64,000 bases of DNA from contig WPIO01000008.1 of assembly GCA_009760855.2 (NCBI GenBank), positions 1-64,000 on the forward strand, read 5' to 3'. How positions within the stretch are numbered: the stretch's first letter is position 1; each line of letters starts with the position of its first letter. This DNA is from Cristatella mucedo (Eukaryota; Bryozoa; Phylactolaemata; Cristatellidae). Below, piece after piece: positions 25,629 through 39,328 of this stretch. The position numbers and the translations under genes are program-made. The notes under the pieces were generated by a model, which was not told where the DNA came from, did no database searches, and saw nothing but the letters and a program-made list of their open reading frames with translations.

Positions 25629-26864
25629 TAATACGTTCGCAAACAGAGTCCTTCTAAGTCACTTGTGCTGAGGGAAACGTAGAGCTGCGTTCTATTCGTA
25701 GCCTTTTGCATTCAAATGGACAGCATACCACATAAATTGCATTCTCCTTTCTGTAGTAATGCATTTAGATTTCGGAAGGAGTTAGCGAACGGATCAAATT
25801 GTTCACCTAATGATTGCACCATACGAGATAGTGATAAGTTCATCCGAGCTCCAAGCGAAAGAACATGCTAATTATAAGATTAATTAATCGTACAAATATC
25901 AGGACAATTAATTCGGCCGACTCTGGCCATCATAGTATCTACGCCAAAGTATGTTATCAGTTGGAAAGTTCATTTTGCTTTTTCCCAGTGAATTAGCAAT
26001 CGATGACTATGGACCGATGGAAGTGCTGCTCTCCTGCCGAAGCTCTTCGGGATAATAACCGACTCTGAAACGCAGGAAAGCTCATGCGATAAAGGTAAGA
26101 GAAAAACCTGTAACATTCTTGGTCCTTCAGTTCGAAATAAATGAACGGCTCACAAGGTGAAGTACAGCACTACGTGTTTATTCTAGGTTTTCCGACCCTC
26201 GATCAATTATACTTGCATTTCCATCGGCACACTCATGCTACTTTTCAAATACGATCGAGTGCAGTCTGCTACCTAATACTTTGTTAGGGCATATTAAGGT
26301 AAAGGTAAGGGCCATGCCTCAAGTGTTTAATCCCGGAGACATTTTGAATTAGAAAATTCCTTTTAATTGCTGGATTGAGCACGACCTGAAACGATACACA
26401 ATAATAGCAAGAGGTACAGACTTTTGTAGGCGTCGGGCTAATTGGGGCCTTTAAATGTCTTGCAACCTTAATCATGAAAACTGCACCAGCAATATGAAAT
26501 TGCATTAAAGTCCAGGAGTGGTCAATTGGTAATAGTCTGGACAATATCTCGACGAACCGATGAAAAACGGCAGTGGCTCGTGGATACGGTTGATGTCATA
26601 TTTATAATTCCTGCTGTCTCTATCACTCCTGTTGGGCATTCGCCATGAACCACGGCGAAAATTTAACGTTGGCTTGTTCAAAGTACCTTAAACCCCCGTG
26701 TTTATTGACATTTACCAGTATATATTAGTTTTATCGCTCTTGAATGTGAACATGGTTACTACTGCTGACAAAAGAAAGAATAGATTCAATTTTCTATTGC
26801 AGCGTGATCTGCGGTTCGGTGAGAACTGTTTGAATAAAGTGAGCGATTGCAAACTTAAGCACGG

Positions 26865-27205
26865 TAATAAAGACTATAACAATAATGATATTATGGCACT
26901 TGTTGAAGCACCCTCATAGACCTCAACTTCTTTCTAATCGCTTTAAATTTAATGCAAAAGAGACGCTATCGGACGGTTAGTGGTAGCAGGCTTAGTAAAC
27001 GCTAAGAATAACATGGTCAGCAGTGGCATGCACAGGTTCAGCAGGCAACCGTGTTTAGTGGCAGCATGCACAGTTTCAGCAAGCACAAGCACATGAAGGT
27101 AGAACCACAGTTACCTTCTGCATGCTGTGATAATTAGATAAGTTTTTACTTTCTTTTTAAATGGAGTAAATGAAGGGCATGTCGTGAACGAAGTCATTAC
27201 CTTTG
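26865..27205 (-). mobile_element. LINE 3'-end fossil in unit 6
   Basis: AT tail at about 26868-26895, then GCACTTGTTGAAGCACCCTC and GTGGCAGCATGCACAGTTTC. It matches the fossils of the other units and the LINE at 52700. Confidence 0.72.
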
Positions 27206-30018
27206 TTACCACGATCTCTGCTGGCTTAGTTCTGGTTTGCAGCCGGTGTCAATTTCTTTAGTGACCAGGATCACTCCTTTCGGGTCATATCGTATCATCG
27301 GTTGCTACCTACTGTGTACTATACGGTAATGCTAATTGATCCCAATTGAAATGTTCGAGCCCTTTTTCTGCAGAGCTAATGCAGAAATCTCAGACCTTCC
27401 GATTCCACTACCTTGGACTTAGTTGACTCGTCGTATGAAATAACCAGTTGTGTTTTGCTTCTTTCAATAACCTGGGATTTATTTCTAAACAGAGCTGCAA
27501 GTCGCCTCTAAATATCGACAAGTGGACTAGTACCAAATGCAAATGCTAACTGGGCTAGAAGATGGCTTGTTCATGCCTTACGGGGTGTAGCAGGTATCGA
27601 CAAGACGTAGAACCAGAAAACTGTAAACGATCTCCTGCTCAAAGAGCCAGCTAGTCCTCATGTCGGCGAGCGACAGCTTAGGCCAGAAGCTGATTCACTC
27701 GAGCAGGGAGAACATGGAATGCAAGGTCAGTTGGCACGTGACTAGCTCTCCTGCCCCTAAGCTGAACATGCTAGAGGGCGTCACCAAGAACTGTGGGGAC
27801 TTGAGCTCGAATGAAGGAGACTCTACCCAGTGAGCTAGTGGGTGACAAGTGTCAGCGAATGGCAATGCGTGTCCATTCATAAATCCTTCTGGCTCACAAC
27901 AAACAGCAGCAGCATCAGGCAAACCAGCACCAGTAATGAACTAACTTGGACTGGCTCCAACAGACGCTTGATTCACCTTGGCGTTTGCTCACTTGCTCAA
28001 CTGCTGTAGAGCCCCGGATATGAAGTAGCTGCTGCTAATTATGCTACAAGAACGTCCGTTAATGGCATTGCCATCCTTACGGCTACCCTGGCTGTAATAA
28101 GTAAGGCAAATTTGAGTAGACTGAAACCTGAATCTAGTCGAAGTAAATAGGTAAGTGACTGCTGATTGGCTATCATCAGTTTTCGAGTAAACCTAACAGC
28201 CACACAGACTGGCCAAGTGAGTGATGATGATAAGAGGCTATTCGTGTAGGTCATCAGGGTAGTTCTATGGAGTCCTAAGGGCAATAAAGAGACTCAACTC
28301 TTTTGCCCAGCAAGAGTGGTTAGACGGCATCTCGTGGAATTACTCGGCCCGACATGAATAGTATATTGGGCTAACTGCACTGGGAGTGCATGATTTCCCA
28401 TAATTTGTGAAAACTCGGGGCACTCGGCAGCTTTTTTAGCCCTTGTGATCTTTCCTTAGACTTCCCTGCCATCAATTGAGATGACTGGCAGATCAGTATG
28501 CTTGGTGTGCTGAAATCTGGTGCAGTTCGACTTGTAATCAGGGCTAGATTTGGCGGCTTCTTTACCTTAGCTCCGGTGCAGTTTAACCTCAAGTACGACC
28601 GGAGCTTTTATCGTGTTCCATTTCTCAGTTGGGCCCTTGCTCACGTGCCAGAAGACTAGAGTGGCCTGCTCGGATCTGGCGTCGGCGCAGATTCCCAGTG
28701 TGCTACTCGTAGGAGCGAGGTCAAGCTGCTTTGAATTTCTTCGGCTGACGTCTTGTACATCGGCGCCGTGCACAGCCCTGTGGGAACCATTGCTGCTGCA
28801 AACCATTTACTAGTCAATGGTCAAGAAGGTTATGTTGCTTAGTAACATTGCCAAGGAACAGAGATGGACGGATGGAGTACATAGAAAGGATTAGCCAGAG
28901 CCTTGTCCAAGATATACTAGTCTTAAGCTAACAAGGTTGGCTGAGGGAGCCATGGGGCATACAGATCGGAAGTTTATTGGCTTCGCCTCGCCATCACCAT
29001 CTTATCGGCTGTGCTTGGGTTGCCTTGGCAGTGACTTATCGGCCTAGGTGCACCTGATACTTATCCAATTAACAGTGGATGGCAGCTACTAAAATAGAAG
29101 TGGTTTCCTCAGTCAGTGCTGTACTCAGGTCAAGGTGAAACCTCTCAACCGGCTAGCTATGAAGCAGCTTGAGCCGACAAGCTATAGCCAGGCGAAGGTT
29201 TCAATGGTGCAGCACCTTGAGGCACACGGCAAGCTCTGATTTGCTGGTAAAGACAGGATAAATAGAGCCCTAATCTCCGACCCGGCAACTGCAACTTCCT
29301 GTACTGGTCAACTAATCACTCCAGATTCCTAATTTATGGAAGAGATCTCTTTGCGGCTTATTGCAAAACGCGTGTCTACTTGCTATCGGCAAGGAGGTAA
29401 CATTACGGACCAACTTTCTGAAGGAGAACTCGCAGAGTCAGCTCGCGTGTGAGCCTGCACACCAGTGATACCTTAAATCTTTAAAGTGCAGCTATCGCCG
29501 TCTGCAACTCTACCATGGGAGTGGCTGTGATGATGAAGAGTTTGATGGAAGGTTGTTGGCATCCATGATTTAGATAGAGTACTTTAACTCGCAGTCATTG
29601 ATCAAATATAAAGTGAGATGCTTAGATGAGAAGGCAGACAGTAGAGTGTAATTAACGTGCACGTAACGGCTTCGGGTGTCTTTTAAAGATGAGTCATAGT
29701 CGCCAGATGGACTGTAGGTATCCCTGCGATAGGTAAACTTTATCGAGTTCCACAACTTATCCTGGAAGGAAAGAGTTGACCGTCGCCCACTCTCTTCTGC
29801 CCAAAAACCAAGAGGCAAGTTTATTCACCCTAGAGCATCACACGGAATGAGGGATTGAATGGACTGACTTGGCATATCCAAAGGGCACTCCTATATATGG
29901 CAATAGTGTGGCTTCATTGAAAAAACAACTGCAAGTTCTCGGTGCTGCTGAAATCAAGAAACAGCTACGACTCAAAGAACTGGAAAATTGCACTCTCCGA
30001 AACTGGTCGGATCTTTAC

Positions 30019-30321
30019 CTGCCTGATAGGTAACAAAGTGCTCAAGTTCTGCCACTGGACCGCATCCCATGTTTGTGCATCCACGTACTGATATGCTGTA
30101 GTAGCAGTGTGACTTCATGTTAGTGAATGCAATCATCGTAGAATCTACCGGTTGTAACTAATCTGTGAGACCGTTTCGACATTTGTAAGACAACCATGGC
30201 TGAATGTTCCATCCCACTAAATAGTACGCCCTGCCGTTGATCACCACCCCGTCCCATCGCAGTTCAATAGCACTTGAGTTGCTAAACGTTACTTGCAAGC
30301 CTGTTGGGGCATTGCTTGGAA
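30019..30321 (-). pseudogene. Fn3 domain exon, copy C (in-frame stop)
   Basis: Length 303 and acceptor (tattttacag) are kept; the donor is GCAG/GTAAAG. The frame reads through PSNAPTGLQVTFSNSS and the four cysteines, but codon TAG (plus-strand CTA at 30158-30160) replaces the GGT TCG region of type B just after NGLTD. No compensating change is visible. The same stop is in the copy at 40777-41079. It could still be skipped harmlessly because the exon is symmetric. Confidence 0.85.
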
Positions 30322-31589
30322 CTGTAAAATACATGAAAAGGCAAATAAGAAGTTGGTGAATAGAGTCCTTGTAAGTCGCTTGCGGTGAGAGAAACGTGGA
30401 GCTGCATTCTATTCGTAGCCTTTTTCATTCAAATGTACAGCATACCACATAAATTGTATTCTCCTGTATGTAGTAATGCATTTAGATTTCCAAAGCAATT
30501 AGCGAATGGACCAAATTGTTTACGTAATGATTGTGCAATACGAGATGGTGATATTTTCATCGAACGTCTAAGTAAAAGAACACGATAATTCTAATATTAC
30601 TTAATTGTATAAATATCATTACGAATTATTCGGCCTACTTTGACCATCTTAATATCTACCCTAAAGTATGTTATACCTCGGATAATGTATTTCGCTTAGC
30701 CCTGTGAATCAGCGATCGATGACCATGGACCGATGGCTGTTCTTCTCTCCTGCAGTAGCTCTTCGGAATGTTAACCGACTCTTAAAGCTAGAAACCTCAT
30801 GCGATAAGGCTAAGAGAAAAACTAATGACATTCTCGGTTCTTCTGTTAAAAAGTAAACGGAAGACTCACACGTTGAATTACAGCACTCCATATTTATTCG
30901 AGGTTTTCTTAAGCTCGATCAATTATGCTTGCATTTCCATCGGCACCCTCGTGCTACTTTTCAATTACGATTGAGTGCAGTCTGCCACGTAATACTTTGT
31001 TAGGGCATATTAAGGTAGAGGCAAGAGCCAAGCCTCAAGTGTTGATTCCCGGAGACTATTTCAATTAGCAAGTAGCTTTTAATTTCTTGATTGTGCACTA
31101 CCTGAAAAGACGCACAATCATAAGAAGAGGTACAGACTTTTGTACGTGTCGTGCTAATTGGGGCCTTTAAATATCTTGCAACCTTGATCATTTTATGAAA
31201 ACTGCACGAAAAATGTGAAACTGCATTTAAGTCCAGGAGTGGTCACTTAGTGATGGTCTGCACAATATCTTGACGAACCGAGGTAAAACGACAGTAGCTC
31301 GTAGATACGTTTAATGTCATGTTTGACTATTCCAGTTGTCCTTATCACTCCTGTTGGGTATTTAAATTGAACCATGGCGAACTTTTGACGTTGGCTTGTT
31401 CAAAGTACCTTAAACCTCCGTGTCTATTAAAATTTACCAGTATCCGTTAGTGTAATCGCTCTTGAATGTAAACATGCTTACTACTGCCGAGAGAAGAAAT
31501 AATAGATTCAATTTTCTATTGCAGCCTGATTGGCGGTTCCGTGAGAACTGTCCAAAACAAGTGAGCGATTGTAAACTTAAGCACGTTAA

Positions 31590-31925
31590 TAATGACGATA
31601 ACAATAATGATATTATAGCATTTGTTGAAGCAGCCTCATAGACATCAACCTCTTTCTAATTGCTTACAATTTAATGCAAAAGAGACGCGATCGGATGGTT
31701 ATTGGTAGAACACTCAGTAAACGTTAGGAATAACATGGTTAGCATTGAAATGCACAGGGTCAGCATGCAAGTGTGTTTAGTGGCAGCATGCATAGTTTCA
31801 GCAAGCACAAGCACATTAAGGTAGAACCACAGTTATTCACCACATGCTCTGATAAATAGGTGAGTTTTTATTTTCTCTTCAAATGCAGTAAATGAAGGGC
31901 ATGTCGTGAATGAAGTCATTACCTT
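31590..31925 (-). mobile_element. LINE 3'-end fossil in unit 7, first copy
   Basis: AATAATGACGATAACAATAA tail, then GAAGCAGCCTC and GTGGCAGCATGCATAGTTTC, in the order seen in the other units. Confidence 0.7.
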
Positions 31926-32764
31926 TGTTACCACGATCTCTGCTTGCTTAGTTACGGTGTCCAGCCAGTGCTAATTACTTTAGTGAACAGGATTTCTCCA
32001 TCCGGGTCATATCGTGTCAGAGGTTGCAACCTACTGTGTACTATACGGTTATACTAATTGATCCAGATTAAAATTTTCGAGCCCTTTTCCTGCAGTGCTA
32101 ATGCAGCAATCTCCGACTTTTTATTTCCACTACCTTGGACTAAGTTGACCCGTTCTATGAAATAATCAGTAATGTCTTGCTTTTTTTTATTAACCTGGGA
32201 TTATTTTCAAATAGAGCTGCAAGTCACTCCTAAATCTTGACAATCTAGCAAGTAGCGTTCAGTTACTGGATTAAGCACTACCTGAAAAGATACACAATAA
32301 TCGCAAGAGTTACAGACTTCGGTAGGTGTCGTGCTAATTTTGTCGTTTACATATCTCCTAACCTTCGTCATTTTTCGAAAGCTACACGAAAAATTCGAAA
32401 CTGCTTTAAAGTCCTGGAGTGGACACTTGGTGATGGTTCACACAACAGCTTGATGAACCGATGTAAAATTACAGTAACTCGTTGCTATGGTTAATGTCAT
32501 GTTTTACTATTCCTGATCGTCACTATGATGTTTTGTTATGCGTTTGAATTCGACCTGGGTGAAATTTTGACGTCGGCTTATTTAAAGTACCTAAACAGCC
32601 GTGTTTGTAAAAATTTCCCAGTTTACATTATCTTAATCACTCCCTAATGTAAACAGAGCTACTATTGCCGACTGAAAAAATAATCGATCCAGTTTTTAAC
32701 CATAGTTCGATTGGCGGTTATCTGACAACTGTCTGAATGAAGCTAGCGATTTTTAACGTAAGTC

Positions 32765-33105
32765 CGTTAAAAATGGTAACAATAGTAGTAATAATGCACT
32801 TTTTGAAGCACCCTCAGAAACCTTAACCTCTTTCTAGTGGCTGTCAATTTTATGCAATGAAAAAGCGTACGTATGATTGGTAGTAGCACACTCGATGAAC
32901 ATTGAAGATAACATGGCTAGCAATGACATGAACGGGTTCAGCATGCAATTGTTTTCAGTGGCATCATGCAGTGTCAGCACGCACAGGAAAATAAAGGGCG
33001 AATGACGGGAAAAACTTCATGCTGTGAAAAATAGGCGAGTTTTCAATTTCTTTTGAAATATGGTTAATTAAGGGTATGTCTTGAAGGAAGTCATTGCCTT
33101 CGTTA
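32765..33105 (-). mobile_element. LINE 3'-end fossil in unit 7, second and older copy
   Basis: A strongly diverged repeat of the previous fossil: GAAGCACCCTCAGAAACC, CCTCTTTCTAGTGG, then GTGGCATCATGCAGTGTCAG. Its presence within the same unit is part of the evidence for a chimeric join at about 32240. Confidence 0.65.
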
Positions 33106-34804
33106 CCACGGTCTCTGCTTGCTTAGTTACGGTTAGCAGGTGGTGCTAGTTACAGTAGCGAACAGGATCTTCCACCCTGGAGATATTGTGTCATAGGTTG
33201 CTACCGACTGTGTACTCTATGATTATGCTAATTGATCACAATTGAAATGTTTTAGCTTTTTTCTGCAGAGCTAATGATGCAATCTTAGACCTTCCATTTC
33301 CACGACCACAGACTAAGTTTCCTTGTTGTATACATAATCAGTTGCGTTCTGCTTGTTCGTAATAGAAGTGGATTAGTAGACGTCTTGTTAATACCAAATA
33401 GGGTGCAACAGGAATTGACAAGATCTAGCACCAGGAAACTGTGAACTATCTCCTGCTGAGTGAGCCAGCTAGTTTTTAAGTCGGCCAGCGGCAGCTGAGG
33501 CCGGAAGCTGAACTGCTCGACGAAGGAGAATATGGGAAGGTAGGTCAGCGGCCATGTCACTCACTCTCCAGCTCCTAAACAGATCCCGCTGGAAGGCATC
33601 ACCAAGCTTCGTTGAGACTTGGGCTTAAATGAAAGACACTATACTCTGTGAGCTGGTGGGTGACCAGTGACAGCGAATGCAACAGTCAGTCAATTTCATA
33701 AACCATTCTGGCTCACCCTAAACAGCAGCAGCATTAGGCCGACAAGCACTAGTGACGAACTAACTCGGACTGGCTCAAAGAGAGGCTTGACTAACTTGCG
33801 CGTTTGCTTAATTACTCACCTGGTGGGATCCCTAGACACGAAGTAGCTGCTGTAAGTAGTGCTACAAGCACGTTTCTTTGTGGCTTTGCCATGTGTACGG
33901 CTAGCATGGAATTCGTAAGGAAGGCAAATGTGAATAGGCTAAAGCCTGAATCTAGGCCCATTAAATAGGCAATTTTTTTCCAACTGTCGCCATCGCTTCT
34001 TCCTCTTCCGATGAGGGGCGATAAAACTTATCATGCCTTTTAAGATTAGATCACACTGTTTGCTTGTACTAGCACCTTAAACAAACAGCAGTGCCTATAG
34101 CACAGCCTGGTCTAATAGAACTTTCCTAATACATTTATATGTAAGGAACTATCGCATTACAACCATATCCCAAGCGCTTTCGCGGAGCGTATCGATTTAT
34201 GTTCCGTGATAAGATAAAATGGGACGACTTTCGCATAGACTGAGAAATGAACGATTCATTAAGAGAGCGACTTGCAGTGCCACTCTTGTATCTTTGCTCT
34301 TTGGGATGTTTGGTGGCCGGTCTAAAAGACAAGTAAGCAATGGTGAAAAGCCTCATGTAAAACCTGAGTCATTTTTGTTTCGTCACATCAAGTAGTTAAA
34401 TCTACCAGGGATACACTTTCTGGATCAAATATTTGACAGAAGTGATCCAAACTATTATCAACGGAACAAGTTTTTTCAACAGCAGCGTCATGTTACTAGT
34501 AGATGACTTGCTTAGGCTCAACCAATCGCTGTAGCTCCCTGGAAACAGTTCAATGCCAAAGATATCTGGTTGGGCATACTGATGTACACATGAAAGCCGT
34601 ACCTCTAGTGAGCAATCCTGATAGAGCTTTACAATTAGCTAGCGACTTTTACTTGCTGAATCTCTCACCACTTAAATTGACTAAAAATTACAGGAAGATG
34701 TACCCAGTTAGAGGCAGATAGTGCTAATTAAGGAGTTTTCTTTTTTGAGGAAGGCTTGCAAATTGTGAAACTGTCCTGACTGCCTTGCTTATAAGAATAG
34801 AAAT

Positions 34805-35310
34805 ATTTTTAGCCAAAGCACACTCTAAGAACTCAATCTCTTTGTAGGCGCTTTACAAATGCTGCGCAGGAGGCACAATCGAGTGGCATCAGTGGCAGCA
34901 TGCTCACTAAGCAACAAGAATAACATGATTCCGCGCAGCATGCTCACTAAGCAACAAGAATAACATGATTAGGGGCGAAATGCACAGGGTGAGCAAGCAA
35001 ACGTGGTTAGTAGCCGCATGAACAGGGCAAGCACGCTTAAGGATATACAGGAAGAATCACTGTGATCTACTAAATGATTTGATAAAAAGGTGCATTATTA
35101 GTTTTTTCATGTGGTCAAGTCAGGAGATGTCGTGCCGCAAGTCGGCAGGGAGTTCCAGGCTTTGAGAGCATGCGAACTAGAGGAACGGTCTCAAAAGGAT
35201 CTGTGGTCCGTTCGAGGTACAGGTGTACAGTTTGATACCAAAGAACGTGTGATCCGATACTTGGTCTGGCGGGGAAGTAGATGTAGTAGGTAGGCCGGAG
35301 CAAAGAATGC
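34805..35310 (-). mobile_element. LINE 3' fragment with part of the ORF2 C-terminus
   Basis: The 3' boxes (ACTCAATCTCTTTGTAGGCG; GTGGTTAGTAGCCGCATGAAC) are followed by the reverse complement of the ORF2 C-terminal region found at 52935-53243; the GTCGGCAGGGAGTTCCAGGC stretch matches GTCGGGAGGGAGTTCCAGGC at 53021. Frames are broken. A direct duplication of about 36 bp (GCATGCTCACTAAGCAACAA and flanks) lies inside it at 34896-34972. It retains more of the element than any intact array unit. Confidence 0.75.
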
Positions 35311-36300
35311 TTGGCGTTGTTCTGAAACAAATTTTTGCCAACCGATGCAAAATGCAAATAGCTGTTATTGTATCGACATCGTATATTGCGATTGAAGTTT
35401 TGGTGACCAATTGGAATTGAGGTACAACTATGAGAAACCTTTAACAATAGATTATATCAATACCCTTAAAGTGTACTGCAAAATTTCTATTACACAAAAT
35501 CATACCTATCACTCCTAAATGTAAAGGGTGTTAAAAATGTACACTGCCATAATAAGGGGTACACGTTTTGTTCTATAACAAGATCTAGGGTTCGGTGGAA
35601 AAACTCGTGAGTCAGGTGTGTGTGTGTGCTGGTCGGTACTAGTTACCTTCATGACCATTTTATCGGTAGCCGAATAGCAGTCGTCAGTTAATGCTAGTTA
35701 CCTTAGGCAGGAGGAATAGTCTTTCATTCTTCGCTAAGCTTCGAGAAAGAGTTTGAGTTATGTAGGGCGCTGCATCAAGTGTATTATAATTACCTACTCT
35801 GTGCAATGCAGTTATACTGGTTGCTTCCGTTCAAAATGCTGGAGCCCATTGTGGCGTAGCTATGGAAACATGCAAAGAACTGTTTCTTCTATGCCTAAAC
35901 ACATCGCTTAAATATTCGTTTGTTATCTGATGCTTTGTCTCTTGGGGTCTGATCGTAGCCCAAAAACTCTCCCAAAGATACCAGTCGTTTGATAATGCAT
36001 TAGGTCTTTTCAGATTTTAAAGTATTCTTACGATTCATGCTTTTAATGAGCAGCTTTTCCGTGTCAAATTGGGGCTAATCTTCGATGCTAAATCTTGGAA
36101 AATTCAGCAGCCCTGTTTCCATTAGCTATCTGGACTTGCAGATTGGTTGTTCAGCCCAAACGAGGTCTAAAAAGGGGCAGCCAAATTTGGCACCTGAAGA
36201 CCGGAGCCAACTTTGGCTTAAAAAGTCAGCTGGCTCTGACGTAGCTTAGCGAAAGCATCGACGAGTTGCTGAAATGCTTGAGCAGAGTGATAGTACGAAG

Positions 36301-37949
36301 TGAGGTCTGCGGCCGCAACTAATTTTTAAGCACTAAAGCAGACCATACTGCAGCACTATGCAGCAGGGCGCATGTATTCAAACATTTAATAATCGTAAAA
36401 ATCAATTTCTAAATATTCGCCTTCTTGACCATCTAAAAATTATATAGAATCTAGAATAGAATACAACGTCTTTAAATATTGGATGTCACTCCTCTACACA
36501 AATAAGCGATGAAAACAATTAGAGATTAATTCACGTTTAGATATATAGTGATGCCATAATTATTTTCAGTAGCATTGCACGAGAATCTAACCTCTCTCCA
36601 GCTACTTTACATTTTCCGCAGGGCGCGACCCTATGACCAATGCAACGTGTCACAACGTGACTGGGCCACCAGCTTCATGATTGCAACAGCCCTTTACTTA
36701 AAATTCACGTAAATCTGAAGTTCGGCCTACGTTTCATTACTATGCGATCGGTCTTTCTTTTCGAAAGAAAGCATGTATGAGCTGACTGAATGCTTTTTTG
36801 CATTCGCCTTCAAGTTGTAGCTCATATGCCTTGTGCCTGGAAACTTGCAGTTTCGATCCGATAACTAATTTCTAAGCCGGAGCTGGCGTAAACTAAGACA
36901 ACTTACCTATACACCTTGTTGCTTTCCTTCGGGCTGGGAATCGTATGCCTGGTTGATGAAATCGACTTCCAAATAACTGCATGAGGTAGTGGGAATATTT
37001 GAGTAACATCCTTAAACAAGCTATATTTACTATTTTTACCATTAGAAACTGCCGTACAGCTTCGGTACGGTGATAGACTTACATCAAAAGCATCGTTCAC
37101 TGAGTAGTGCAAGTACTTCCACTACTAAAGAATTGTTGTCACTATGTACTGCATCAGTGGCAAAATTATGCGAATTTATGATCCAGGTCATGGGTTAAAT
37201 CACCCAGCAGAGAGTTGTGTTTTGCTCAGTTTGCACGAGCGACGAAATTTACGGTGGCATTTGCAGCTCAGGAAATGCGTGAATCCACTGAATCAGCTGC
37301 TGGTCATTACCATAAAAATGTGCAACATTCAGCCCATCCTTAGTGTAGCTGTAAGAACATATCAGCATCGAAAGGAATTTGTGACCACCTAGCCTGAAGG
37401 GCGGCTGTATGCTGGCTAAGCCACAAGGAGCTTTCTAGGTGGCGGCGTATGTTGTAAATTTAAACTGCACAGTTCAAGGCCACGATTTATCATGGTCCTT
37501 TTAAAAGTCATTATCAGCAAGAAAAGTCAATGCTCCTGAACTTTCTTAGCGGTGCGATTAGATATATTGAAAGGTGTATTTCGGACTACCAAGCTTAAGA
37601 CAAGATGCACGTCATTTCGGAATTAAAAACGTACGATGTTAATTTAGGCCACGTGTGCTGCATGGCGACTAATCAAAAAATTGATGAGATTAATTCCTTT
37701 CGGCACGCTCAAATGGCAATACAGGCCAGGTTTATTTTGAAGCGTTGTCTCCGTGAGTAAACTAAAGTCTGTCTTATCAAGCAGCTTATAAATCGGTGGT
37801 GGGACTTCAACCTTGCTGTAGGTCGTGAAAGGCAAACAGATAACCACGATGTTCGGTCGGTGTCTTATGACAGGAAGCCGGCTTTTGAAAGCAGGTCTGC
37901 GTCTCGTTAAAGGCGATTAGCAAGAACTGCCGACCGCACTCAACGAACC
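36301..37949. other. Stretch with no recognisable gene or repeat
   Basis: Only short chance frames (the longest about 80 codons, at 37144-37392) without splice-site support or recognisable domains. No similarity to the array could be seen by eye. Confidence 0.5.
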
Positions 37950-39136
37950 TGGCTGCGGTTATGCTAATTGATCCCCCATTGTAACATTCGAGCCCTTTTT
38001 CCGCTTAGCAACAAGTCAGCAGTCTTAGACTCCAACCATGTTCCAACGATGGTGGACTAAGTTTACTTGATGCATAAACTAATTAGTTGCATTCGACTTT
38101 GTATGACCGGCTGGGGAGTAGATTGGCAAACAAGGCTGCTAGTCACGGTAATACCTCACAAGTGCACGAGAACAAATTGCAGTGGCTATGTGGTATAGCC
38201 GACCTCTAGTTCAGCCCTAGCGAGGTTTAGCTGATACCGACCAGTTTTGGTACGCGTAAACTGTAGACAATCTCCTGCTCAAAGAGCCAGCTAGTCCTTA
38301 AGTCGGCCCGTGACAGCTTAGGCCGGATGCTGTGCTGCTCGAGCATGGCGAACATGGAAAGCTAGGTCAATGACGACGGGACGAGCTTTCCTGTCTCTAA
38401 GCAGAATATGCCGGAGGGCTTCAACAAGCTTTGTGGAAAATTGGGCCTGAATAAAAGAAATTCCACAATGTGAGCTGGTGATTGACCAGTGACAGCGAAT
38501 GCGATTGTGTATCAATTTCATAAATCTTTCTGGCTCGCACTAGCCAGAAGCAGTGTTAGGCAAACCAGCAATAGTGAGGAACTAACTCGGAAAATCTCCA
38601 ACTAAGGCTCGAGTCACTTAGGTTCGACTAGCATGGATTTCACAGGTAAGGCAAATGTGAGTAGGCTGAAGCCTGAATCTAGTCCCAGTAAATAGGTCAG
38701 TGGCTGGTGATTGGCTATCGCCAGTTTTCGAGTAGCGCTAGCAACCAGCCAGAATTGTCAAGTGAATGGGGAAGATAAGAGGCTATTGAAGTAGGTCATC
38801 AGAGTAGGTCGTTGGAGTCTTTACGGCAACTAAGAGACTTAACCGTTTAGCCCAGCAAGAGCAATCCCGACGAAAACTCCCGGTATTACTCAGCCCGACA
38901 GGCACGGTAAATCCGGCTAACTACAAAAGGGAGAGCAAGAATTTTTATTTTGTTAAAAAATTAGGCCACTCGGCAGCTTCTCCCGGTCTTGCAATCTTTC
39001 CGTAGACATGCCTTCCCTCGCATGAGGTGACTGGGAGGTCCGTAGGTGTGGCAGCCGAAAGACGGTGCACACTTCGACTCGTACTTCGGCTCATTGTGGC
39101 AGCTCTTTTACGTTAGCACCGCAGCAATTTCAGCAG

Positions 39137-39328
<192 letters not shown>

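Larger units (their letters stand above)
23694..28441. repeat. Array unit 6 (type B3, diverged after about 24350)
   Basis: The first 650 bp are nearly identical to 14253-14902. Beyond about 24350 it is a clearly different type B unit, with substitutions every 10-20 bases instead of the indel-only differences of the homogenised copies. It contains the Fn3 exon 25275-25577 and the LINE fossil 26865-27205. Confidence 0.88.
28442..33964. repeat. Array unit 7 (diverged, chimeric; about 5.5 kb)
   Basis: It follows the normal unit order to about 32240, including the dead Fn3 exon at 30019-30321. It then jumps back: 32243-33370 corresponds again to the part already seen at 31064-32240, in a much more diverged version. 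The unit is thus a join between two different units. The second part continues to about 33960 with homology to 43440-43640. Confidence 0.8.
33965..38990. repeat. Remains of very old array units flanking a unique segment
   Basis: 33965-34175 matches 43625-43830. 34805-36300 shows the array's landmark order in a much decayed form: a LINE end, then a GTTATACTGGTTGCTTCCG region that corresponds to the GTTATACTAATTGATCCCG boxes elsewhere. 37950-38990 is a recognisable unit end (GTTATGCTAATTGATCCC to the GCAATCTTTCC landmark) without an Fn3 exon. 36300-37950 has no visible relation to the array. Confidence 0.6.
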
